Positions 1 to 7,495 of a DNA stretch of 10,670 nt are shown here, one piece after another; within the stretch, counting starts at the first letter, position 1; every line of letters begins with the position of its first letter. The DNA is from Verrucomicrobiota bacterium (GTDB lineage Bacteria; Verrucomicrobiota; Verrucomicrobiia; Limisphaerales; UBA9464), in assembly GCA_947464705.1 (NCBI GenBank), contig CANHYD010000052.1:1-10670 (forward strand). Reading direction: 5' to 3'. The notes below the pieces were generated by a model, which saw nothing but the letters and a program-made list of their open reading frames with translations, searched no databases and was not told where the DNA came from. The position numbers and the translations under genes were made by a program.

Positions 1-1321
1 ATCCCAACAGGGCCAGCAGCGTGGCATGGAGATCGTGCACGTGGACCTTCTGATCTACGCAGTAAAATCCATAGTCGTCGGTCACGCCATAACTGAAGCC
101 GGGCTTCACGGCTCCGCCAGCCAACCACATGGTAAAGGCATGCGGATGGTGGTCTCGGCCATCGTCTCCTTGAAGGGTTGGAGTGCGTCCAAATTCGCCG
201 CCCCACATGACGAGGGTCTCGTCCCAAAGCCCTCGGGCCTTAAGGTCCTGGAGCAAGGCAGCGATGGGCCGATCCACTTCGGAGGCCAATCGACCGTGCT
301 CTCGGGTAAGGTCTGAGTGCTGGTCCCAATAGCCGTGGCTCGCTTGGACAAAGCGCACCCCGCGTTCGCTGAACCGACGTGCCAACAAGCATTGGCGGGC
401 GAACGACGAAGTCTTGGGGTCATCCAAGCCGTACAGCTTGCGGGTAGCCGGCGTCTCCCGATCAATGTCCATGGCTTCCGGAGCCTCAGACTGCATGCGG
501 AACGCCAATTCAAAGGCCTCGATCTGGGCCTCTAACACCGCATCGGTTCCGACCGAAGTCAGATGATCGCGGTTCATGTCGCCCAACAAATCCAGTTGAG
601 CCCGCTGGGTCTTGGCATCGCCGTTGGGATCGTGGAGGTAATGGATGGTGGCCCGATCGACCGGCACTCCGCCGCCGATGGGCGTTCCCTGGTGGACGGC
701 CGGGAGGAAGGCACTCGACCAATTACCCACCCCGCCATGCCCCAGCGTTGGATTGATGGTGATGAAGCCCGGAAGGTTCCGGTTCTCGCTCCCCAGTCCG
801 TAGGTGATCCACGAACCCATGCTCGGTCGCACCACGGTGTCGGAACCCGTGTTGAGCTTCAGCAACGCGCCGCCGTGGGCTTCGTTGGTTCCGTGAACTG
901 CTTTGAGGAAACACAAGTCATCGGCTCGGGCTCCGACCAATGGAAAGAGATCGCTGATCATCGCTCCCGATTGTCCATAAGGCCGGAATTCCCACGGCGA
1001 ACGCCGCAAGTTGGAAGTCTTGGCGAACTGGATCCGGGGTTTTTCAAAGGGCAACGGCTTGCCCGAATCCTTCAAGAGCCGAGGCTTCCAATCGAAGGTG
1101 TCCACGTGGGAGGGCCCGCCGTGCATGAACAAGAAAATGATCCGCTTGGCCTTAGACCGAAACAGCGGAGCCCGGGCCGCCAACGGGTTGCGCTGAATCT
1201 CCGAACCTCTTGCGCGCACACCCGGGGGCATCAATCCCATCAGGGCCAGATTGCCGAAGCCCAAGGCGGAGCGCCGGAGAAGTTGGCGTCGCGAGAGGCG
1301 TGAGTTGAGGGCTGAGTTCAT
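1..1321 (-). CDS. DUF1501 family protein with Tat signal (3' end outside window)
   Basis: The frame is open from an ATG at 1321 to the left edge, giving 440 codons with no stop. Relatives are roughly 470-490 residues, so only the last few dozen residues should be missing. Residues 10-17 read SRRQLLRR, a twin-arginine motif followed by a hydrophobic stretch to about residue 35, so export by the Tat system is likely. DUF1501 hallmarks follow: HGGPSHVDTFDWKP (67-80), HGYWDQH (329-335), WGGEFGRTP (373-381), DGRDHHP (387-393) and HVHDLHAT (427-434). The His/Asp-rich motifs fit the alkaline phosphatase/sulfatase-like fold assigned to this family, but no activity is established for it. The start lies 5 bases after the stop of the upstream DUF1549/DUF1553 gene, with no Shine-Dalgarno sequence between them, so translational coupling is likely. 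This pairing is typical of Planctomycetes and Verrucomicrobia. Family assignment is firm; substrate is unknown. Confidence 0.93.
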   Translation of the reverse strand, partial: MNSALNSRLSRRQLLRRSALGFGNLALMGLMPPGVRARGSEIQRNPLAARAPLFRSKAKRIIFLFMHGGPSHVDTFDWKPRLLKDSGKPLPFEKPRIQFAKTSNLRRSPWEFRPYGQSGAMISDLFPLVGARADDLCFLKAVHGTNEAHGGALLKLNTGSDTVVRPSMGSWITYGLGSENRNLPGFITINPTLGHGGVGNWSSAFLPAVHQGTPIGGGVPVDRATIHYLHDPNGDAKTQRAQLDLLGDMNRDHLTSVGTDAVLEAQIEAFELAFRMQSEAPEAMDIDRETPATRKLYGLDDPKTSSFARQCLLARRFSERGVRFVQASHGYWDQHSDLTREHGRLASEVDRPIAALLQDLKARGLWDETLVMWGGEFGRTPTLQGDDGRDHHPHAFTMWLAGGAVKPGFSYGVTDDYGFYCVDQKVHVHDLHATLLALLG

Positions 1322-1326
1322 GGGGG

Positions 1327-4300
1327 TCAATAACGGTACTGGAATTCGGAACTGGCCAAGAGCACCTGACACCAACTCGCCCAGCGCTCCGGAGAATCCG
1401 GGGCAGCAGCGGTGATTCCCGGTTTGGAGAGAAATGCTAGAGACCGGGCCTGTTCTGCCTCGGTCGGTGGGCGCCCGAGCACCCGCTCGTAAGCCCGTCG
1501 GACGCCGTCACTGGACACCAGTCCCCGATCGGAACGGAGATCGGACGCCAACGCGCGCGACTGCTCCTTCACCCAGGGGCTGTTCATCCAAAAGAGCGCT
1601 TGATGCGACACCACCGTGGGGGTCCTGCGAGACACGCCAACACTCGGGTTGGCGAAATCGAAGAGAGTCAGCAAGTCATAGACCCGATCACGAACCACGG
1701 GCAGGTAGAGGGTGCGCCGCCGAGACCGTTCAGAAACGTCATCCTCCGGGGTGTATTCGTCGTTCTTCCAACCCACCAAGCTCCCGCCCATCGCCGGGTC
1801 CAAACGACCAGCGACGGCCAGTACGCCATCGCGGATCATCTCTGCCTCCAGACGTTGACGCGGAAAATGCCACAGCCACTGGTTCTCCGGATCCCGCTCA
1901 AAGCCCTGAGGATCGGCTAGAAGTGCCCCCCCTTGACGCCAGGTGGCGCTGGTCAAAATCTGCCGATGGAGCTGCTTCAGGTTCCAACCGCTGTCCACGA
2001 AACCGCGCGCCAACCAATCGAGCAATTCGGGATGGGTGGGCTTATCTCCGCGCAGGCCAAAGTTGTCGGAACTGCGCACCAAGCCGTTGCCAAAGTGGGT
2101 TTGCCACACCCGATTCACCAACACCCGCGATGTCAGCGGATGATCCGGTTGGGTCAACCAGTGCGCCAATTGAAGACGGCCGCTTTGCGAGGCCGGAATC
2201 GCTGGGCTATGACCGACACGGATGGCCTTGGGGAAACCGCGTGGCACCGGGTGGTCGGCCAACTGAAGGTGACTGCCACGGATATGGATCGGCAGGTCGG
2301 CCACGGTTCCCTCCTCCACCGCCAGGGCAAAATCCGGAGCCCCTGGATCGCGAAGTTTCAGCGCCTCGCGTTCCTGATCTTTTTGAGCCAAAGCCTTGCG
2401 GTCCGCGTCGGAATGGAGCGGCTTGGGATCTTTGGGCAGAGCAAGGACCCCGCCGGCCCCGAAAACCGCCTGCCGGGCCTCCGCCCAGTCGGCCTCATGG
2501 CGCTCGCGATCGGTCAGGTGATCGAAGTCCCAACGGGCGATCGCCGGCCAGTCTCGAACTCGCTCCGGCATCTCGAAGGCCTCGCGAACGCGCTCTGGCG
2601 TCCAGACCTCCGCTGCAAGGAGGACCTCGTCGAGCCGACCCTGGAAATGCACATGGTTATCGGGGCGGCGTCCAATGGACAGCCGTCCGGATCCTGCCAC
2701 ACGAGGCTTGCCCACCAGGCTTTGCCCAGCGGGTTTTCCGTTCACAAACACCGCCAATGTCCGGCCATCGTAGGTGGCTACTACTTGATGCCACTGCTTC
2801 TTCTGGAGGGCTTGGGAGGCTCGCACCGAGACCACGTGTTCAGGCCCACCACCGATGTTCAAGTAAGCCATCGGGTGCCGTCCATCGAGCACCAGAGCAT
2901 AATGTCCCTCAGACCATTCGTTGTCGTTTTTGGCCACCAACCAACGACGCGCATCACCGTCCTTCGCAAATTCATCGGCATAGACCCAGGTCTGGAGAGT
3001 CCAATGCTTCGGCTCCAATTCAGGGCGCGACGGACTGTCGAGATGGTTCTTTCCATTGGCCTGGAATCCTAGACCAACCCGACCCGGGGCCAGTTGGAGC
3101 TCTGGCCCCGTTGAGTTGCGGCTCGCGTCCACAGAACTCAACCAGGCGGTGCGGGCGGAGACGTCCTTGGCGAAAGATTCAAGGGTGCGTCGAACACCTG
3201 GGGACACTGCGTCTCCCTGCCACCAGTGCTTCCAACGCCCCTCGAGACTGTTGGTGGGGACGGTTCGTGACGAGTCGATCCAAAGAGACAAGTCCTGAGC
3301 CAAGGCAGCCTGCCATTCCTTGAGAAGCCCGGCATTGGCCACTCGAAGAATTTCATCGTACTCCTTTCCGATACGAGCCAGCGACGCCTGATGAGCTTCG
3401 ATGGCCATCATACGCTCCGAGCCGGTGATGCGCCGCTCGTTGAACTTCGAGACAAAGGCCAAGTTTTCCAGGGTCTTGGTGCTTCGCAGAATCCCGGCCA
3501 AGGCATAATAATCTTGAGCACTGATGGGATCGAACTTGTGGTCATGGCACCGCGCACAACTCATGGTCAGCCCCAAGAACGCCCGACTCACCACGTCGAT
3601 CTGCTCATCCACTAAATCCATCACCAGCTTGGGTTTATCCTGCTCGGCCAACATTTTGGGGCCCAGCACCAGGAAACCGGTGGCCATCCAGCGGTCGAAG
3701 ACGACCGAATCGGGAATACCCGTTCGATCCAGAAGATCACCGGCCACCTGTTCTCGGACAAATGCGTCATACGGCTGGTTGGCATTGAAAGATCGGATCA
3801 CCCAATCCCGATAGCGCCACGCATTGGCCATCACCTTGTTCTCGTCCTGACCATTGGTGTCGGCATATCGCGCCAAATCGAGCCACCAACGTCCCCACCG
3901 CTCTCCATAGGCCGGAGATGCCAAATACCGATCCACCATCCGCTCATAGGCGTCGGGTGAACCATCCGCCAAGAACCCGGCAACGTCGCTGACGGACGGC
4001 GGCAACCCCGTCAGGTCCCATGCGACTCGGCGAATTAACGTGCGCCGCTCTGCCTCAGCAGCCCGTTGCAGTCCGTGGGAGGCTAGAGATTGGTCGATGA
4101 ACCGATCAATCGGGTGCTGTGAAGCTGAACCCGCCGGGACAGAAACAGACATCAACGGATGCAGCGACCACAGCGCAGCAGCCCGAGAACTGACACCACC
4201 TTGCCCGACTCCTGCGCTCGTCGAGTCTCCCGAAAGAACTTCCGTGGCCAATGCGACCAGGATCAGGGTGCTCCAAAACCTGCGCAGCCACGAGCTCCCC

Positions 4301-4353
4301 TGCGGCACCCACCGAATGCCTTCACCAACTGGAATGGAATGTTGTGAGCCCAT
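1327..4353 (-). CDS. Secreted DUF1549-LamG-DUF1553 (PSCyt2/PSD1) protein
   Basis: The product is 1008 residues from the chosen ATG at 4353. Residues 1 to about 41 form a signal peptide: two arginines (23-24), a hydrophobic core near 28-37 (STLILVALAT) and a small-residue cleavage area. The frame is open a further 67 codons to a GTG at 4554, but that stretch looks non-coding and would bury the signal peptide. AAGG sits just ahead of 4353. Domains in order are: DUF1549/PSCyt2 (about 80-300), with the typical WDLTGLPP, GERWGRWWLDLARYADTNG and one c-type haem motif CARCH (266-270, near nt 3544-3558); a LamG/concanavalin-like domain (about 428-593, with WHQVVATYDG); and DUF1553/PSD1 (about 725-985, with LTSRVLVNRVWQTHFGNG, LFDFANP and ALFWMNSPWV). 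The N-terminal PSCyt1 haem domain found in many relatives is absent. The protein probably acts outside the cytoplasm with the DUF1501 partner, perhaps binding carbohydrate through LamG. That role is inference. Confidence 0.92.
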   Translation of the reverse strand: MGSQHSIPVGEGIRWVPQGSSWLRRFWSTLILVALATEVLSGDSTSAGVGQGGVSSRAAALWSLHPLMSVSVPAGSASQHPIDRFIDQSLASHGLQRAAEAERRTLIRRVAWDLTGLPPSVSDVAGFLADGSPDAYERMVDRYLASPAYGERWGRWWLDLARYADTNGQDENKVMANAWRYRDWVIRSFNANQPYDAFVREQVAGDLLDRTGIPDSVVFDRWMATGFLVLGPKMLAEQDKPKLVMDLVDEQIDVVSRAFLGLTMSCARCHDHKFDPISAQDYYALAGILRSTKTLENLAFVSKFNERRITGSERMMAIEAHQASLARIGKEYDEILRVANAGLLKEWQAALAQDLSLWIDSSRTVPTNSLEGRWKHWWQGDAVSPGVRRTLESFAKDVSARTAWLSSVDASRNSTGPELQLAPGRVGLGFQANGKNHLDSPSRPELEPKHWTLQTWVYADEFAKDGDARRWLVAKNDNEWSEGHYALVLDGRHPMAYLNIGGGPEHVVSVRASQALQKKQWHQVVATYDGRTLAVFVNGKPAGQSLVGKPRVAGSGRLSIGRRPDNHVHFQGRLDEVLLAAEVWTPERVREAFEMPERVRDWPAIARWDFDHLTDRERHEADWAEARQAVFGAGGVLALPKDPKPLHSDADRKALAQKDQEREALKLRDPGAPDFALAVEEGTVADLPIHIRGSHLQLADHPVPRGFPKAIRVGHSPAIPASQSGRLQLAHWLTQPDHPLTSRVLVNRVWQTHFGNGLVRSSDNFGLRGDKPTHPELLDWLARGFVDSGWNLKQLHRQILTSATWRQGGALLADPQGFERDPENQWLWHFPRQRLEAEMIRDGVLAVAGRLDPAMGGSLVGWKNDEYTPEDDVSERSRRRTLYLPVVRDRVYDLLTLFDFANPSVGVSRRTPTVVSHQALFWMNSPWVKEQSRALASDLRSDRGLVSSDGVRRAYERVLGRPPTEAEQARSLAFLSKPGITAAAPDSPERWASWCQVLLASSEFQYRY

Positions 4354-4578
4354 GGAAACCTTGCGAAATCCTGCCACTGTTCGACCGGTCCGTCCAAGCC
4401 TCGTCTCCCGGCGCGCAACCACAGCGACTGCCAGCAGACGCTCGTGCGCTCCGTGGTCATTCAAACCGATGATTTGCGAAGATCGGCATTTTTGCTGACA
4501 GACTTGCTTTCGACCTTTCCGGGTCCCATTGTGACGAACCAATTTTGGTAACACCCGCTTGCATGCGGTCTTTTTGAT
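4354..4578. promoter_or_regulatory. Divergent intergenic region, presumed to carry both promoters
   Basis: These 225 bases separate the outward-facing starts at 4353 (minus) and 4579 (plus), so promoters for both genes should lie here or close by. I see no convincing -35/-10 pair for either strand. A short inverted repeat, ACCAA-TT-TTGGT at 4538-4549, is about 30 bases before the plus-strand start and could be an operator, but at this size it may be chance. No Shine-Dalgarno sequence precedes the ATG at 4579. Confidence 0.3.
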
Positions 4579-6345
4579 ATGAGCGAATCACTGGAGATCA
4601 ACCTCGACCTCGACAAACTGTTTCAGCCCGCCTGGGCTACATCGCCGTCGGACCCTAACAAATACGCCCGATACGATGGCACTGAAGGCGAATCCCGCGG
4701 CGACCGGCGTTTTGGTCGCGGGGATCGTCCTCGCCCCGGCGGCCCTGGTGGCTTCGGTGGCCCCCGCCCCGGTGGACCCGGCGGCTTTGGTGGTCCCCGC
4801 CCCGGTGGTTTCGGCGGTCCTCGTCCGGGTGGCCCCCGTCCGGGCGGCCCCCGCTCGCAGGGTGGACCTGGCGGCGACCGTGGCCCTCGGCCGCAGGGCG
4901 GGCCCGGCAGCAATGGCGGTCCCGGCATCGCTTGGGATCCCAAGGGCGGCCCCCGTCGCGACGGACCCGGTCGCGGACCGCGTCGTCCGGACTTCCGTCC
5001 TGAGCCGCTGATTCCAGTTGAACTAACACTCACCCCTGAACAAGGCGGCGTCAGCTCCTTGGCCCGTCAAATCAAGCTCAGTGGTCGCGCTTACCCCCTC
5101 TTCGAGGTGGCGAGCTTGGTCATGCAGAAGCCCGACCGTTACACCGTTGGCTTCAAGGTCATGAAGCGCCGCGACGAGGCCAGCAAGAAGGACGTGGCTG
5201 TGCAGCCCCTCTTCGTGTGCAATCTCGATGATACCCTGTGGCTCCACGAAGACGCCGCAGCCGAGCACGCCCTCAAGGCTCATTTCGAGACCTTCTATCA
5301 GACCCAAAAAATGCCCTGTGATCCGCCCAAGGGAGTCTGGACCCTGGTGGCACAATGCGGGATGACTGGCGAGCTGCTCGGGCCTCCCAACTTCCACGGT
5401 TACCAGGAGAAACTCCGCAAGCTCCACGCCGAGCGGTTCTCCCGGATGAACTTCGACATGTACAAGAGTCGGGTGAAGATCGTGAAGGACGAGGCCATTG
5501 TGAAGCAATGGACCGAATCTGTGAGCTTCCGCTTCGAGTACACAGCCCTGAACGTCCCTGAGCCCAAGGTGCTTCAGTCGATGGACGAGGTCCGGTCGCA
5601 CTTCGCCGAGGTTCATCAGGCTTCGTTCATCAAGCAGGTGGACTCCTTCACGCCGAAGGCCGACGCCAAGCTGCCGGCTGCGTTGCAGACACTGCTGCGA
5701 GTTTCCCTCGACAAGGAAAAGCGGTTCCCGATCCGCATCGCCACCGCGTTGAGCAACACGTTCGCCTCCATGGGGCTGCAGTTCTTCAAGCGCGACAAGA
5801 CCGTGGTCCATGTCGCGGTGGCTCGCCCGCATTATCTGGATGTCGAGAACAGCGTGGTCTCTGAGACCACCAAGAAGATCATCGAGCACATCAACACCAC
5901 TCTCGGAACCAACCGCAAGCGCTTGGTCGAGACTCTCGCTCCGAGCCCGGCCCCGGTCGAGGCAGCGGTCGAAGGTGGAGCAGCTCCGGCACCCACACCG
6001 CTGACCACAGAACAGCAGGCCGTTCTGAACGACCTCCACTGGCTCATCCACCAAGGTCATGTGATCGAATTCGCCAGCGGAATGTTGGAGACGGCCAAGA
6101 AGCCGGCACCGCGTCCGACTCCTGCACCGAAGGCCCCGCGGAAGGGTGACAAGCAGACTGGAGCCACCGAGGCTTCTCCGGCAGAGGCCACTGCGGCCCC
6201 AGCCACTGAGACCGTCTCGGCTGACGACGTCGCCGCTTCCCTCGCCCAAGAGGCCCCTGCCGCAGAGGCGGCTGCCGAACATCCGACCGATTCCAGCGAA
6301 ACCACCCCGGAGAACCCTCCGGAGAAGGCTCCTGAAGCCGTCTGA
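4579..6345 (+). CDS. Uncharacterised protein: GPRPGG repeats, conserved core, winged-helix-like end
   Basis: The product is 588 residues from the ATG at 4579. I do not recognise a characterised function. Residues 1-35 (hydrophobic-acidic, LDLDKLFQPAWA) look like a conserved N-terminal patch, which supports this start. Residues 36-143 are a disordered, Arg/Gly/Pro-rich tract with RG dipeptides and GGPRPGG-type repeats (51-96), recalling RGG-type RNA-binding tails. Residues 145-450 form a folded core with motifs such as VAQCGMTG, LGPPNFHGYQEKLRKLHAERF, KSRVKIVKDEA and VAVARPHYLD. Residues 477-507 (LNDLHWLIHQGHVIEFASG) have the look of a winged-helix unit. Residues 509-588 are an Ala/Pro/Glu-rich acidic tail. 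I recall similar hypothetical proteins in other Verrucomicrobia, but cannot check this here. No signal peptide or membrane segment is seen, so it is probably cytoplasmic. A nucleic-acid-binding role is inferred from the basic repeat tract and the C-terminal fold guess. It appears monocistronic, with a strong terminator right after it. Confidence 0.88.
   Translation: MSESLEINLDLDKLFQPAWATSPSDPNKYARYDGTEGESRGDRRFGRGDRPRPGGPGGFGGPRPGGPGGFGGPRPGGFGGPRPGGPRPGGPRSQGGPGGDRGPRPQGGPGSNGGPGIAWDPKGGPRRDGPGRGPRRPDFRPEPLIPVELTLTPEQGGVSSLARQIKLSGRAYPLFEVASLVMQKPDRYTVGFKVMKRRDEASKKDVAVQPLFVCNLDDTLWLHEDAAAEHALKAHFETFYQTQKMPCDPPKGVWTLVAQCGMTGELLGPPNFHGYQEKLRKLHAERFSRMNFDMYKSRVKIVKDEAIVKQWTESVSFRFEYTALNVPEPKVLQSMDEVRSHFAEVHQASFIKQVDSFTPKADAKLPAALQTLLRVSLDKEKRFPIRIATALSNTFASMGLQFFKRDKTVVHVAVARPHYLDVENSVVSETTKKIIEHINTTLGTNRKRLVETLAPSPAPVEAAVEGGAAPAPTPLTTEQQAVLNDLHWLIHQGHVIEFASGMLETAKKPAPRPTPAPKAPRKGDKQTGATEASPAEATAAPATETVSADDVAASLAQEAPAAEAAAEHPTDSSETTPENPPEKAPEAV
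4729..4866 (+). repeat. Tandem repeat encoding PRPGG(PGGFGG) units
   Basis: Inside the 4579-6345 gene, two exact 11-residue units PRPGGPGGFGG (nt 4729-4761 and 4762-4794) are followed by PRPGGFGG (4795-4818), PRPGG (4819-4833), PRPGG (4834-4848) and a degenerate PRSQGG (4849-4866). The peptide repeats are exact but many third codon positions differ. That argues for an old repeat held by selection on the protein rather than fresh slippage. Confidence 0.85.
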
Positions 6346-6369
6346 TCGAGACCGATCAACAAAATCGTG

Positions 6370-6398
6370 AACGGCACCCTCCGGGGTGCCGTTTTCCT
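6370..6398 (+). terminator. Intrinsic terminator after the repeat-rich gene
   Basis: AACGGCACCC (6370-6379) and GGGTGCCGTT (6384-6393) form a perfect 10-bp stem closed by TCCG. The loop with its closing pair is C(UCCG)G, a member of the very stable UNCG tetraloop class. The 3' arm runs into TTTT (6392-6395) and then CCTT. A smaller 6-bp hairpin, TGATCG-AGAC-CGATCA (6343-6358), overlaps the TGA stop just upstream. The structure lies 25 bases past the stop of the 4579-6345 gene and before the prfC start, so the two genes are probably separate transcription units. Confidence 0.85.
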
Positions 6399-6435
6399 TG
6401 AGACTCCCAACATTCCAACCCCAAATCGGATCCCC

Positions 6436-7293
6436 GTGACCCAGCAGGAGGAAATTCAGCGCCGGCGTACCTTTGCGATCATATCGCATCCGGATGCCGG
6501 CAAGACCACGCTCACCGAGAAACTCCTGCTCTACGGCGGTGCCGTCCAATTGGCCGGCTCCGTCACAGCCCGCAAGAATCAGCGGGCCACCACCTCGGAC
6601 TGGATGGAATTGGAGAAAAAGCGCGGTATTTCGATCAGTTCCACGGTCCTACAGTTCGAATACTCCGGTTACCACATCAATCTTCTCGACACTCCGGGAC
6701 ACAAGGATTTCTCGGAAGACACTTACCGCGTCCTCACAGCGGTGGATGCGGTCATCATGGTCATCGACGCCGGCAAAGGCGTTGAATCCCAGACCCGTAA
6801 GCTCTTCGAAGTCTGCGCCCGACGGGGTGTCCCCATCTTCACCTTCATCAACAAGATGGATCGCCCCTCCCGAGACCCGATCCAGCTGATGGATGAGTTG
6901 GAGGCCGTGTTGGGAATCCGCTCCTGCGCCATGAACTGGCCTCTGGGCAACGGTCCCGAGTTCCGCGGCATTTACGATCGCGCTGAGAAGCGGGTGCACC
7001 TCTTCGAGCGTGTGGTGGGCGGCATGTACCGCGCTCCGGTCAACGTCACCGGCTTGGAAGATCCGATCGTTCGGTCCAAGTTGGACGAACTGACTTACGC
7101 TTCTGTCCGAGAACAAATCGAAATGGTGGAAATGGCGGGCACCGAGTTCGATCACCCACAGGTCCTGAAGGGGAAACTCACGCCCGTCTTCTTCGGATCC
7201 GGCGTCAACAATTTCGGTGTCCAACTGCTTCTAGACCGTTTCCTCCAGTATTCTGTCGCCCCCCAGGGCCGGTCGGTAGCCCGGGACCTCTGA
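6436..7293 (+). CDS. prfC: Peptide chain release factor 3, truncated to its GTPase domain
   Basis: RF3 is the GTPase that removes RF1/RF2 from the ribosome after termination. The G domain is clear: SHPDAGKTT P-loop (residues 17-25), RGISI (63-67), DTPGHKDFSEDTYR (85-98), NKMD (139-142) and VFFGSGVNNFGV (251-262). A GTG at 6436 is chosen as start because RF3 proteins begin about here (QQEEIQRRRTFAIISHPDAGKTT). The in-frame GTG at 6367 lies beside the upstream terminator and adds 23 unconserved residues. The protein ends at residue 285, against about 529 in E. coli RF3. Homology fades near APQGR, where domain I ends, and the stop follows ten codons later. Domains II and III are not found in any frame of the following 200 bases. 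The remaining reading frame is undamaged. It could be a recent pseudogene, a functional G-domain-only form or an assembly join. Family identity is certain; functionality is doubtful. Confidence 0.9.
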   Translation: MTQQEEIQRRRTFAIISHPDAGKTTLTEKLLLYGGAVQLAGSVTARKNQRATTSDWMELEKKRGISISSTVLQFEYSGYHINLLDTPGHKDFSEDTYRVLTAVDAVIMVIDAGKGVESQTRKLFEVCARRGVPIFTFINKMDRPSRDPIQLMDELEAVLGIRSCAMNWPLGNGPEFRGIYDRAEKRVHLFERVVGGMYRAPVNVTGLEDPIVRSKLDELTYASVREQIEMVEMAGTEFDHPQVLKGKLTPVFFGSGVNNFGVQLLLDRFLQYSVAPQGRSVARDL

Positions 7294-7495
7294 AGGACGG
7301 CCATCGATTGGGCGATTGAGGAATCCCAATTGGCCACCCACAGTGAATCAGGCCAATCCGGTCTGGCTTGCAGGTGCGCTGTCGAGCGCTCCCCGAACCA
7401 ACATGTCCCGGGGAAACTCAAAGCCCGTCGGCGTTACCCGCTCCGGGCTCTCGCGGATTACGGGTCTAGCCTGCGTTCGTGGCAACACCGCAGAT
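7294..7495. other. Gene-free junction between truncated prfC and the dehydrogenase
   Basis: No intact gene is seen in these 202 bases between two convergent genes. They contain no RF3 domain II/III sequence in any frame. Two small stem-loops are visible: GCGCT-GTCG-AGCGC (7376-7389), and CTGCG...CGCAG (7471-7493) with an inner GTG-GCAA-CAC stem. Neither has a T-tract, so neither is a convincing terminator. The region also holds the minus-strand 'TGFE' peptide segment described separately. Confidence 0.6.
7348..7437 (-). pseudogene. Possible remnant of a 'TGFE' tail peptide
   Basis: In one minus-strand frame the DNA reads VTPTGFEFPRDM followed by about 17 more residues (ending SQTGLA) and a TGA at 7350-7348. 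From memory, short peptides with a (V/M)T-x-TGFE core recur at the ends of predicted integrase-like and hypothetical proteins in Planctomycetes and Verrucomicrobia. Here there is no complete gene: the frame differs from that of the dehydrogenase ending at 7496, and only weak GTG/TTG starts lie upstream. It may be a leftover of a mobile or dispersed element, or chance. The assignment rests on recollection and is weak. Confidence 0.25.

Noticed and set aside
1434..3323. 629-codon open frame on the plus strand, plus others at 1933-3072 and 563-1303
   Set aside because: They lie opposite the DUF1549/DUF1553 and DUF1501 genes, whose protein motifs are unmistakable. The plus-strand products are low-complexity Pro/Arg/Ser-rich, as expected for antisense shadows in high-GC coding DNA.
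4354..4554. N-terminal extension of the DUF1549 protein to a GTG at 4554
   Set aside because: It would place the signal peptide about 90 residues inside the protein. The added residues are Arg-rich with no domain character.
4555..4575. CCGC...GCGG followed by TTTTT just before the 4579 start, considered as a terminator or attenuator
   Set aside because: The stem is only four base pairs, too weak to support a call.
6367..6435. Upstream GTG start for prfC
   Set aside because: It falls at the foot of the terminator hairpin and would add 23 residues with no counterpart in RF3. The GTG at 6436 fits the family's N-terminus.
5023..6549. 508-codon open frame on the minus strand opposite the repeat-rich gene
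   Set aside because: It has no recognisable domain, crosses the intrinsic terminator and covers the start of prfC. The plus-strand frame has the coherent protein.
7471..7493. Hairpin with a GCAA loop, considered as a terminator for the dehydrogenase
   Set aside because: The stem is bulged and there is no T-tract on either strand.
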